Source: Hemicentrotus pulcherrimus
Taxonomy: Eukaryota; Echinodermata; Echinoidea; Camarodonta; Strongylocentrotidae
DNA: 64,000 bases
NCBI GenBank assembly: GCA_003118195.1
Contig: BEXV01000074.1
Location: 12,312-76,311 of the forward strand
Reading direction: 5' to 3'
The notes beneath the pieces are model-generated. The model did no database searches, was not told the origin of the DNA, and was given only the letters and a program-made list of their open reading frames with translations. Below, in pieces: positions 49,968-60,917 of the stretch. How positions within the stretch are numbered: the first letter of the stretch is position 1; each line of letters starts with the position of its first letter. Both the position numbers and the translations under genes were made by a program.

Positions 49968-50690
49968 GACACAATGATTCTGTATTCATTCTGTGTGAAA
50001 AAGTGTGACATGAGTTGTAGAACACATAACACAGAGTGACCAGTGAGAGTATTTTTTTAAAACATGAGAGTGTGTACAAAAAAATTATGAACAAAAAGAT
50101 GATCTTGAACACAATGAGACTGCATTCATGCTGCCATAAAATTGTATAAACTGTGACATGTGTCACTGTAAAGACAACCAGAATTTATATGTTATTGTAT
50201 GCTGACAGAAAATTTTCATTAAGCAAATGAAATTGAGTTTACACGGCATGAAAAATGTTGGCACATTGTGTATGCAACTAAGTGTGACCATAGACAGGAT
50301 TTTATGACCACAGTGAGTCTGTCTTTACACTGTGACAAAATGTTACACGCTGTGGCATGTAAACAGTAAAAAGAACCAGGGTATACATATTACTGAGTGA
50401 CCATAGAAAAGGAAGATAGTTTTTACACACCAATAATTTGTTAACGTGGAGTGACACGCTCTGACCAAAGAGAGAATATTGCATATTTACAGTGTGACCG
50501 TAAGTACTAAGTTGAAACACAAGACTGTGATCACAATGTGTGATCACAATGTGTGGCGCACTAAGACACACTGTGGCAAAGAGAACAATGCTTCCACATC
50601 TCAGTGTGACCAGAAAGACTACCGTAGTTGGAACACAATGAGACTGTATTCACCCCGTGTGAACATTTGCGAAAAGATATGGTCTTAGAT
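49968..50690. repeat. Diverged repeats with GTGTGACC / ACACAATGAGACTG core
   Basis: A motif of about 50 bases, (G)ACACAATGAGACTGTATTCA then a CTGTGACA-like end, starts at 49968, 50107, 50306 and 50631. AGTGTGACCA, GAGTGACCA and ACTGTGACATG recur between copies. Spacing is uneven (139, 199 and 325), so the array is old and partly rearranged. It ends about 260 bases before RGS exon 7. Confidence 0.6.
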
Positions 50691-50951
50691 AGAACGAAGT
50701 GTCTATACAAGATAGTGTGGCCGATGAGATGATTTGTGTACTACATGAGACAATTCACACAGTTTCAAAAAAGTATGACTCACTGTTATTATGGCCGCTG
50801 TTCTTCCTAGAAAATGAATTCCATTTCCAAGTAAGCCTGGTGTTAAACATAAGATTCATATTAATATTTATAATTTTGTTTGTACACTTATCACATGCCT
50901 AGAAATTGATTTGAACTTAACAAACAAGCGTGTTGTGGTACTCCTTTCCAG

Positions 50952-51108
50952 GGTGGATAAAAAGAGAGATAAGATGGAGAGGAAAGTGTTGGATAGTCAA
51001 GAAAGAGCGTTCTGGGACGTCCATCGGCCTGTACCAGGCTGCGTCAACACTACTGAAATGGACATCAAGAAACTCAGCAGAATCAACAGAACATTCAAGA
51101 AGAAAAAG
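50952..51108 (+). CDS. RGS7: RGS7-like exon 7 (DHEX end, linker start)
   Basis: After CTCCTTTCCAG the first G completes Lys; then [40 protein letters not shown] and [12 protein letters not shown], with the donor [24 protein letters not shown] is invariant across RGS6 and RGS7. 157 nt, ending in phase 0. The basic tail starts the variable linker. Confidence 0.97.
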
Positions 51109-52468
51109 GTGAGTGCAAAGAAAGATAGGGTACTTCAACCTAAATTTGCAAAAAAACAGAAAATATATGCCCAAATGTTCAATGTTCAAGTGCATTCGCG
51201 ATATCCAGGCCGGATCGATATGATATTTTGCCAAATATATCAATTAGAAGGCGGTTTCCCTGCAAAATTGTATCATCACGTATTAGTCAAAACATATTCC
51301 TTTACATGATTGGTGATAAGAGCTTCCGTTTCATTTTTTTAGAGGGGGGCGTTTCCATTGGAAAGTAGATGCTTTTTCCCTTTTCCTTGAAAATCTGGTT
51401 ATATTTATTTTTTCATTTTGCCCTAGAGTATACATTTAAAGTATTATGTATATCTCAAGATTTGTTTGCTGCTTTGAATAAATATTGAATCATATGAGGA
51501 TTGAACTGACAAGAAAATGTGACCAAAATGCAATGTGATGAATGCACAGACAACTATGAATTCTGAATTTGGATAGAGTACAAAACAGATGTTGACTGTA
51601 TTATGATTTTCATTCTCCTCCTCCCTCTCCTGCTCCTTCCCCTTAAAGATAAGTTAATGTTATAATCCATTATAAAGCAAGAGTATGAAGATAACAAACA
51701 TAGATTAATGAACAATCATGTGGTCCCATGAAGCATAAATGCTTGAATGAAATCACCTTATGTAGGGAAAACCACACAAATACGACTTGTAACCCTGGAA
51801 ATGTATACATCTACTGAGTTCCCTTTTGAAAATTTTTTTTTAATAAATATTTTGAAAGAATATTCAGACTATTCTCTTGATAGCCAAAATGAAAATACCT
51901 CACATCTTTCAACACATTGTTCTTTCCCTTCTGGGCTAACAAATTACATGTGTCTTCAGTTTCAGAGGTCTAATGTATAAGTTTACAGAGAAGACTAATC
52001 TGAAAAGCAATGTTGAGCTTATGATTATATGAGATACCTCTGGTTAATTGTGCACTTATACTGATCAAAATAATGTCAAATCAAGTCTTACATTTCCTAT
52101 GCCTAACTAAGCCCTACATAATACCTTCAATGTATTATAATAATGATTCATTCATATCTGAGTTTTTGAAGAGCAACTCTGCAGTGAAACATTTACTATG
52201 CAGCAGCAATATCATATTTGTTTTAGCAAAATAACTAAAAATATGACTGCCATGGGTCATTGATTCGACTTTCAATCCCAAGACATTGATATATATTTGC
52301 CACACTTTACCCAGGTGTGCAAGGGTAGAGGACCTGCATAGTATGCTTGAGCTAGTATTAGCTAGAGCTGCTGTTAGTGTATGAGTGACATGGGTGTCAC
52401 ATTCTGATAACAAAAACTTTTATATATATAAGAAGCCATTATCATTATTATTACTAGTATGCTGATGA
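51109..52468 (+). other. RGS7: RGS intron 7, no feature seen
   Basis: AT-rich; no exon found. Confidence 0.5.
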
Positions 52469-52745
52469 TGCTGCTGCTACTACTACTTTTACTGCTCCTA
52501 CTTCTACCGCTTCTACTATGACTACTGCTTCTACTTCTACTCTTCTACTACTACTGCTTCTACTACTTCTACTGATTTTACTGTTACCACTTTTACTACT
52601 GTTTCCACTACTACTACTACTACTACTACTACGTCTACTTCTACTACTGTTACTACTACTAATACTACTTCTACTACGACTTCTACTACTACTACTACCA
52701 CTTCTACTACCACTACATGCGCTACTGCTGCTGCTATTGCTAGTA
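52469..52745. repeat. (ACT)n trinucleotide array
   Basis: ACT/TCT/GCT repeats of about 275 bases, the reverse complement in composition of the AGT array at 44324-44487 in the same gene. Confidence 0.95.
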
Positions 52746-53220
52746 CCATGTCTGATATGAGTACCATAGGTATGTCCGTAATCTTTCATCTCTCTTTTTT
52801 TTATGTAATGGCCTGATATATATCAGTAATATACATATTTCCATAAATCTCCAGAATGCTTGCACTATTTTCTTTTTTGTAATATGTATCAATGGTCACT
52901 TCTCACATGATGAAAATGTTTATGAATTCATATATCAATAACATATTGTTGTATTTAGTTTTATAATAGTGTTTGTCATGAATATGATATGTTTGTGCAT
53001 TCAATAATGATTATATTATATTGAAACCTTGAATTATTAGTACAAACAAATGTTGACAGCCCTGAAAATACTCTACTTAATTCTTGTTGACTAACTTGTC
53101 AAGAAATGGCTAGAGGCTGCATGTGTTTTCTCAGCTATTAGAATTAGCGGCTGAACCAAACCTAGGTTAATCCTTTGTTAATCCATCTCTTTTGTCTGTT
53201 TATTGTATTCAAATTTTCAG

Positions 53221-53301
53221 ATCAACTCACCTGAAGATGGTGATAGCAGATGTCCGTCAGATTCAGACATACAATCAGCTTCAGAAGAAAGCAAGAGACA
53301 G
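53221..53301 (+). CDS. RGS7: RGS7-like exon 8 (acidic linker)
   Basis: Between AAATTTTCAG and GTAAAA lie 27 codons: INSPEDGDSRCPSDSDIQSA then SEESKRQ. This is the linker between DHEX and GGL, which is poorly conserved but Ser- and acid-rich in R7 proteins. It rests on clean splice signals, phase 0 at both ends, no stop, and position between exons 7 and 9. Confidence 0.8.
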
Positions 53302-53419
53302 GTAAAATCTTCTACATTTTCTATTTTCACTATCATTCATCAAAACAGATAAACATTTTCTTTTCTTGTTTTTTAACCAATTTAAATTTCTGTTACATCT
53401 CTTCATTTTCTTTATTTGG

Positions 53420-53495
53420 TTAATAATAATAATAACCTATGTTTCTAAAGCGCATTTCATCTTCAGAGAAAATAGCAATACGCTTTACAGTAATA
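53420..53495 (+). repeat. (AAT)n plus AAAGCGC-type dispersed repeat
   Basis: TTAATAATAATAATAACC, then TTTCTAAAGCGCATTTCATC and AATACGCTTTACA. It resembles the fragments at 23037, 58080 and 60127 (inverted). Confidence 0.45.
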
Positions 53496-55500
53496 AAACA
53501 ACAAAATTACACATCACTACTAAGTCATGAACTAAAGAAATATCAAAATAAGGACAAGATTAATCATAATCTATTCTTGGTTGCCATCTTGTCATCAGGA
53601 ACTTCTTTCTTCCCTTATTATATTCCTGAACCTCTCACTATTCTGTATTGACTCATCTATTTATATCATAACATTGATTGCAAATAGTTTTCAATTGTAC
53701 AACGGGTCAGGGATGTTGCTTAAGTAGTCAGTGAAACTAATATCCAAACTTTCTCAAATTTCTTTGAGCAAACTCTCTATTATGTTGAATAATTTTAAAA
53801 TGTTGAAAATTGGTTTTAATCTAAAGCTTCAAAGCCCTTTAATTTTGTGTAAAGGATGATTATAGGAGAATAATTAAAAATTTGAAATCTTTTAAAACAT
53901 TTGACCAATAACCTTGGTTGTGACTTTGACAAGTTTTTAATGTGCTATCGATCAAAATTTGCATACATTCCAACAATCTGCTTTTAAGATGATGTATGTC
54001 ATTTGCACACAGGGAACTCTAGTACGTTTGCAGTAAAGTTATTCTTACTTTTGACCATCTTTTCTTGCATAAATATGGTAGAAAAACAACGAGTGATAAC
54101 CTGGAGTTCAAATTGGCCTCACACGTTGTGCTTTGATTAAAAGAAACCCTTCTGAGAGGTTTTGCAAAATAAGAAATATCTCCATCTTTGTGACTTCATG
54201 TCATTTTGTCCATGTAGCAGAGGAGTAATGAAATCCATTAAAGCTTCATATTCTTGGTTACTATGGTTACTTACACCTGACTAGTGATTGAAGGATTGTA
54301 TTAAGATTCTATTCTACATGATGCATTACCAATTTTGACATGACTTTAAACACATAAGGTGGTGAATATTAAAAGAAAAGAAAAGAAAAACTTTGCATCC
54401 AGATTATGTATGGCTACAGCTTTGAAATATGCAACTGCGCTACTATATGTTTTTAAAATTGCTAATTTTGTAAAAGCCCAGCAAATAAAATGATAAATGC
54501 ACTTATGCTTGATAGCCATATCTCAAAAGATATGGATTACATGTGAGGGGAAAAAAGCAATTGAAGGTCTTGATATGCTTGATAAGCATGCTTGGGCAGT
54601 GTTCATTGTGATATTGGTGATGGTTGCAACATTTGTTTTTGTTCAATATATCACATATAATAAAAGTTGGAATATCATTATTGGCAGAAAGTTTTGAAAT
54701 TTTATCCCCCTGATTGTCCATGAAGTAATTCCATACTAAAGGAATAAGCTCTGAAATTGTTTAAATTGTTCTAGAGACTTTGAGGTTTTCTCCTTAAAAT
54801 GTTTTCATTTGTCAATGACTTGGTTTAAAATACAAATCAAATGTTTCTTACATAAAATCAGAGAAACCACATCCTTCATTTTCATATCGATTGGATGTTT
54901 TAAAAAAGAAATTAAAAAATTAATCAAAATTGGGATGTGTTAGACTCAATAATCTTTCTAAAAATATAATTTATGCATATTTTGTCAAGTTATGTTCTAG
55001 TTTACCACATTGTTCATGATAATCTTATGATTATATTTTAAAAGGTTTACATCTTCATATGATAATCATGGAATAAACATAATAATTCTTCATAAATTGT
55101 GGTTGTTTGAATGAATGGTTACTTTATTTCCGGTGGATTGATCTCTGTTTTTTCTCTCTATTTCACCTTTTCTTCCCTTTTTCTCTAATTCTGCTTTGTT
55201 CACCATTGGGTAAACCTTGTCCTTTGCTGCTACTCTTTTCCTTCTCTATTTCTTCCTAGTAACTTTACCCTACTTTATCTACCTCACTCTTTCTCATTGT
55301 GATACTACCTTCATCCATAATCTGTTCCTGTTTCTCTCACTTCGGTTTCTTGGAAATACTTCATGAATTATTCACATCTTCTTGTTTGAATATCCTTCAA
55401 TTTCTGGAAATGATCCATGTTTTCATCCTTGTCTCTCTGTTTATGAACATGTGTCTTTATGGTTCTGTGTTATATGTTGTGTAAATCACTCTTCAATGTT
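53496..55500 (+). other. RGS7: RGS intron 8, no feature seen
   Basis: AT-rich, becoming pyrimidine-rich from about 55150. Confidence 0.5.
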
Positions 55501-55509
55501 GTAACGCAT

Positions 55510-56035
55510 TTACACCTTCTCTCTATCTCTGTTCCTCTCTCCTTTCTTGAATTTCCCTTTTCCTCTCTTTATTCTTCTTTTTTTATCTGCACCTCATCTA
55601 TTTCCTTTTCATTCTATCATTCTACCCAATTACTCTCCATTGTAATTTATTTTCCTCTCTAATTCTTCCAATCTCCTCTCTTAATTCTCCCCTCCCCTCC
55701 CCTCCTTCTCTGACTGTCTCTGGCTCTCTCTCTCTCTCTCTCTCCATAATTTGTTTGTTTTTTCCTTTCTCACTCTGTTAATCCCTGTATCCTTCTTTCT
55801 TCCTCTCTGTGACTTTATCTCTCTCTCTCTCTCTCTTTCTCTCTGTCTCTTTCACTCTCCCGTCATTCATTTGTTTTAACTCTCTCATTTTCGTCATCCC
55901 CAATCTCACCAACTCTCCCTTGCTTTCTCTGACTGTCTACCACTGTCTCTGTCTCTCTCCGTCATTCTTTCCCCTCTCTCTTGTTCTGTCCATCCCTTTC
56001 ATCATCTATTCCATCCTGCCATTGGTCTCCAACAG
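55510..56035 (+). repeat. Long CT-rich tract
   Basis: Over 500 bases of CTCTCT, TTTCTC and CCTCT variants, ending at the AG (56034-56035) of a possible cassette exon. Confidence 0.85.
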
Positions 56036-56101
56036 GAGTCTTCTCATCATCATCATCTGCACTTTGCATGTTGTTCACCAATTCTCTTCCTCACTCGTAA
56101 G
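56036..56101 (+). CDS. Possible 66-nt cassette exon in RGS linker
   Basis: An acceptor (CTCCAACAG after a long pyrimidine tract) and a donor (AAG|GTATGT) bound 66 bases without stop, reading ESSHHHHLHFACCSPILFLT then RK. The exon would be phase 0 at both ends, as both neighbours (53301 and 58335) require, so it could be included or skipped without shifting frame. There is no homology support; the peptide is hydrophobic at its end, unlike an R7 linker. It could equally be a chance pair of splice sites. Confidence 0.3.
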
Positions 56102-57890
56102 GTATGTATAACTGAGTCATCATCAGTGGCATGCATGCTGCACCTAGCTCAGGGCAGTATAAATGTATGCATGGTACCACTAGACTGGATGGTGGCTACA
56201 TATCATCCTCATTCATTGGGATTCCACAATCATTTAACAACTTTCATGTTACTATTTGAAACACAGTCACAAACAATTAAGAAAAATCCAATTGCAATAC
56301 AGTAATTATCATTTACGGTAATTTAGTTTACCAACCATATTTAAGAGTCTATCATAATATTTGCATATTTCACAAGGCTATGTATCAGATGATTGGATAT
56401 TTTCTGAAAATGTTTATGACTGTTTGCATGTATCACTCACAAAGTACATTCAATTTTTATGAATTACGGAAAGCATGAGGTATAAACAATAATTGTCAAT
56501 TTACAGTGATATTGCTGTGTTGTGTATTGTAGTGATTTGTAGTTTCAAATATCTGATAGAATACAAATTTTATTAGTTATAATTGAATAGTAGCTTATTG
56601 CTTCATTTGCTTTAAAATCTGCCACTTTAGATGTCAGATGAATTAATCATTCTGAAAACAATACATAAGTAGGAATCATTTTGTATGCTTATGTAAATCA
56701 GAAATCTATTTTCTTCTTTCAGTTCAAGAAGTTAACTACCAATATTTCTTGATTTGAAAATCACTACTCATCAAAGATTCGATATACATTCTGAATAGTA
56801 ATACAGTTATAGTGATATATTCATTCAGTATTAGTGCCATTTACAATTTGCCCCTTAACCTGCTCAACAGTTTCATATGCTTTTCATTTCAAGTGATAAC
56901 ACACTATTATCATTTTCCTGACTCTTACATGCTAACATGTTAATTAAGAGGAGTTTGAGTTCTCGGAAATGTGACAAATAATTGTGAATTTTATGATGCG
57001 TTTTTATGTCAGCTCAGAAGTCCCCTAAAAAATTATTTCTCTACAACTACCCCATTTTTCTTATCAATTTCTTATTGTTTTGATAATTTAAAAACCCTCA
57101 CAGTGTACACCATTTTTAAAAAATTTTTTTTTATGGAAGCCTACTACATAATCAACATCTTGATTACGTTGCTTCATCCAAATGCTTCAACCTTTGAGAG
57201 TAACCTGAATCAATATTTTTCAGGGAGTTTCAATGTCTGCGCCATCGCCATTCAATGGACCTTACCCCTTCCAAACACATAAGCTGTTTTAACAAAATCA
57301 TTGCTCCCCATTTTCATCTAATGTTGTCTGTGCTGTCATATGATAAAAGCTTCCATGTAGAAAGCATATATAATAATGAAATGGCTTTGTAGATGATCAT
57401 AGCATTAGTGTTCTCTGACTATTCGATGCATTCAATTGATAACTTTCACAAAATTCTTGCAGTGATGTAGACCTAGACATTATTTCTTTCTTTTCAGCAT
57501 AGAGATCAAGACTTGTAGTTATAAAAAATATTTGATTTCTGCTTTTGATTTGTGTCCACTTATACATATCGTTGGCCCTATTTTTAACCGAAGAATCCAT
57601 ACAGTAATATGACAGATTCATCAGTTCAAAATAACTCCAACAATACTATTATTGCATATTTGGCCACTTTTATTCAACAATATGAGGCTTAATTACATGT
57701 ATTAGGATTTAATTCTCTGAAAAATTCAATTGAAACAAAGCTCTTTGTAAATGTTATTGAGTAAATGGAAAATAGAAACTTTCTAATCTATATTTCTTAT
57801 CAAAATTTTCCCAGGGATAGGAGTTAAATGCTTTGCTGGTGAATTTAAATTTCATAACACCTTTATTAATAACAATATTAAAAATAATTA
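56102..57890 (+). other. RGS7: RGS intron 8 (continued), no feature seen
   Basis: AT-rich; no other exon recognised. Confidence 0.5.
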
Positions 57891-58135
57891 TAAGAAGAAT
57901 TGAAATAAAAATAATAATAAAAATAATAAAAAATAACAATTATGATAATAATAATAAAAGTGATAATGATAATAATAATAGTAATAGTAAAAGTAATAGT
58001 AGTATAATAATGATAATGATAATGGTATTAATGATTTTACTTGTACTACTATTAATAGTTATAATAAAAATAATATCACTTATGAACATTTATATAGCAC
58101 TTAATGTTCATAATTATTATTTCTAAGTATTTTAC
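57890..58135 (+). repeat. (AAT)n array plus TTATATAGCAC-type repeat
   Basis: An AAT/GAT-rich tract (57890-58075), then ATTTATATAGCACTTAATGT and TCTAAGTATTTTACA. This fits the (AAT)n plus TATAGCGC pattern seen at three other places. Confidence 0.6.
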
Positions 58136-58334
58136 ATAAAATGAAATAAACATCTTATACCCCAAAATCTCGATCAATAAACATGTTAATGATTAAAAAC
58201 CAATATCCATTATTACTATGAAGACATTGGAATGGAGACCATTTCTTAACTGAATCCATTCAAAATATTGAAATTAAGAATTTTTCTTATTATATTTTGT
58301 ATTAATACAAATTATGACCCATTGCTTACCTTAG

Positions 58335-58396
58335 GTGGAGATGCTGAAAGCAAGATTAGAAAAGAGGCAGTACAAGACGTCTAAGGTGGCAGAACT
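58335..58396 (+). CDS. RGS7: RGS7-like exon 9 (GGL domain start)
   Basis: After GCTTACCTTAG the exon reads VEMLKARLEKRQYKTSKVAE plus CT, with the donor GTAAGT. It aligns with the first helix of the G-gamma-like domain of R7 proteins (human QIKYWQIQLDRHRLKMSKVAD), which binds Gbeta5. 62 nt; the following exons are outside the window. Confidence 0.9.
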
Positions 58397-58523
58397 GTAA
58401 GTATATATTACTTTGCATCATTATAATGGTATTGCTAATAAAGGCAAGAAATAATGTTTGCTTATCATATGAAAGTTATGTTCAAAACTGAACAATTGCC
58501 GCTCTGAGCCAGGAGGGTACAAA

Positions 58524-58655
58524 CTGGGTCCTGTTGCATAAAACTTATCATTTATGGTAACTATGCCATCAATGGCAACATGGTAACAGGGTTCAACAGC
58601 CAATCAAAATCAAGGTTTCCATGGTAGTTACCATTGTTTTGTGCAACTGGCCCTG
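58524..58655. mobile_element. MITE with GGGCCAGTTGCACAAAA-type ends
   Basis: The left end GGGTCCTGTTGCATAAAA is mirrored by TTTTGTGCAACTGGCCC at the right (58637-58653). About 130 bp, no coding; it lies 130 bases after RGS exon 9. Confidence 0.7.
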
Positions 58656-59070
58656 ATATACTTTTATACAAAGTTAATACCCTTCTGGCTCTCAACAGAC
58701 ACTATTGCATATTTGCTTTGGAGAGTGCCTCTCTTCTGTTTTATCTTCATGAATGAATAAAACGATCTGAATACCGTGTAAAACAAGTCAAATGAACTTA
58801 CTAAAGTTCTGCTCATTAAAGCTCCTTTTGACATGTGTTTGTATAAGTAGGTTAGAATGATTAAAGCCGGAATGAAAGAAATGTTTGATAGTGAAGTTTT
58901 CACCGCATAAATCATTCTAGAAACGTTTATTTAACTGCTTGTAATATTCAATTGGGTTGTAAGTTATCTTTCATAATTATCACCATGTATAAGCTATCAT
59001 TGCAAATGTATTTCATTTGATGTTATTTTCCTGAAAATTAAAAGAAATTTATTTAAAAAATACAATCGTA

Positions 59071-59645
59071 CACTGTTGGTCATAATGGTGGAATAATTAT
59101 TCATACCATTTCATATGATTCGTACTAATATATAGCTCCCAACAGGAAAAAATTCTCTGTGTGGCCATGCCTTGAACCATAATGCATGGCCCTACAGAGG
59201 AATTTTTCCTGTTGGGGACCGGGGGGAAATGCAATGATTTTTTTACAATTTATTGCATTTTCTTCGTTTTCGGGGATTTGTGGGGGCGGCCGCGTACCCT
59301 AGCAACCACTGAGTACAGTCATGATTCAGGGGCTAAGCAATGGCCTCGTTACTGTGAGGCCCCAGGATAAAAATCATGTTGATCAGCTATATATTAGTGC
59401 CCTTTTGTGAGGCATTAATCCTCATTACTGTCAATTATGGCTTAAGGAAGTAGGTCCCTTAGCTGATTAGCATAGTAGCACACATATGATTTTAGCAGTC
59501 ACGCAAAATAAACACTGGCAAATTAATATTCAATAAAATCTGAGAATGTATGCCATCATCTAGATCTATTAGAAATAAATCATTTTTTTAAATCCTTTCC
59601 TAAACTGGGGTAAAAATAATTATTCCACCATTATGACCAACAGTG
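59071..59645. mobile_element. Tc1/mariner-like non-autonomous element (575 bp)
   Basis: Perfect 31-bp terminal inverted repeats start CACTGTTGGTCATAATGG (59071-59101 and 59615-59645) and are flanked by TA on each side, as in Tc1/mariner insertions. There is no transposase. The interior holds a 33-bp near-perfect stem-loop (59138-59217), a NotI-type GCGGCCGC site (59287) and a hairpin at GGGGCTAAG...GAGGCCCC. Confidence 0.85.
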
Positions 59646-60099
59646 TATCTTAGAAGGATTATAGCCCAAATTAGATATGTCATTCATAATAGTACTTTCT
59701 CCTTCTAGATATACACTTGTTTGAGTTGTTTCCCTGAAATGATTGTGAAACCATATACTTTACACTCATTTCATATAAAAGCTTTCTCTCTCTCTGTGGT
59801 TTGACATTATGAATTAGATCTAGTTTATCAAGGCAGTAAAACGTAATGAAACCCTTCCTTTGTAATATAATGATAGGTTCAATGGGGAATCATATGGTCT
59901 TTCATATACCAGCATGTTAGAGATATACAGGTATTATATCACCTTGTATCTGTACCCTTTACTCGATGAACATGTAACAAATCTCCCTCTAGAGGGCAGC
60001 ATGCTTGTATGACTTGACATAATATTTTACTTGTTCTCTGATGAAGAATTCATGATAGCTTTACATTTTTGGATATATACATATGTATATCGGGAGCGC

Positions 60100-60165
60100 C
60101 AGGAGGGTCAAATCTGACTGACATGAGCGCTATACAAGAACCTACTATTATCATTATTATATCTG
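60100..60165 (-). repeat. Inverted copy of the TGTATAGCGC repeat
   Basis: GAGCGCTATACAAGAAC followed by ATTATCATTATTAT is the reverse complement of the AAT-plus-CTTGTATAGCGCTC pattern at 23037. Confidence 0.5.
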
Positions 60166-60682
60166 GCTTGATATCTGTATTCCCTCTTATCATCCATTTT
60201 GTTTATCTTAATTTAACTGATTTACTAGCTATAACGCCATACTGGACTATTTACACATGAAAGTATAGGAACATGCTACTGATCTCTCATGAATGACTGT
60301 AGTTCCACTTTGATATACGATGTCTGCCATTTTGCATGACAACTCTGTGATAGATTGCTTTCATGTTTATCTAACCCACTGTGCTGGTAACCCCCTTCAT
60401 ACTTCCATCAGAAACTACTTGTATTTCCTAAGATTCATTATTGAATACCACTAGCAAGGGGAATGATACTTATGTGCCCCCCCCCCCTTAGAATGTTATC
60501 TTAAAGCACTGAGATGATAAATATGAAGGTATGAAAATATTGCATAGCTATGATACACAATGAAATACTTTGATAGCTTTGTATTTTGCAATAATTAGTC
60601 ATTTAGTCATTAAGGTTTATGAAATAAAGTATAAATTGACACAGCTGCAAAAAAGGACCTTAACATACTACATACCAATACC

Positions 60683-60917
60683 AGGCCTACAAAAAAAGAT
60701 GTTGTATTGCCCTTTAGGTGCCAAAACATGGGTCGGTCGGTCAGAAATTTTTTTTATTTTCTTCTTTTTTACCTTTTTCTCCCTTCTCTGGGCTGATATT
60801 TTTCAGTTTTGAATGCCCCAAAATTTGTTTTCTCTAACAAACGTTTTTTAAATTTTGTTATAATTATTTTTTGGGGATAGGGCAATACATTTATACAACA
60901 TCTTTTTTTTTAGGCCC
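60683..60917. mobile_element. Inverted-repeat element (235 bp)
   Basis: AGGCCTACAAAAAAAGATGT then TGTATTGCCCT at left is mirrored at right by AGGGCAATACATTTATACAA then CATCTTTTTTTTTAGGCC, with a six-base insertion in the right arm. T-rich interior, no coding. Confidence 0.7.

Larger units (their letters stand above)
21697..58396 (+). other. RGS7: R7-family RGS gene span (3' part outside window)
   Basis: R7 regulators (RGS6, 7, 9 and 11) speed GTP hydrolysis by Gi/o alpha subunits. They combine DEP and DHEX domains (binding R7BP-type membrane anchors), a GGL domain (obligate partner Gbeta5) and an RGS domain. Nine exons (84, 97, 48, 159, 65, 77, 157, 81 and 62 nt) join in phase into 276 codons plus two bases. 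Residues about 29-105 are DEP, 106-215 DHEX, 230-256 linker, and GGL starts near 257. The remaining exons lie past 64000, since nothing in 58397-64000 matches them. RGS6 and RGS7 cannot be told apart for certain. Confidence 0.93.

Noticed and set aside
49968..50690. CRISPR-like array
   Set aside because: Repeat copies are diverged and unevenly spaced in a eukaryotic intron, with no cas genes.
50911..51309. 132-codon frame as an independent gene
   Set aside because: It contains RGS exon 7 (50952-51108) with intron sequence on both sides.
52454..52789. Ser-, Leu- and Val-rich frames on both strands
   Set aside because: All are readings of the ACT trinucleotide array.
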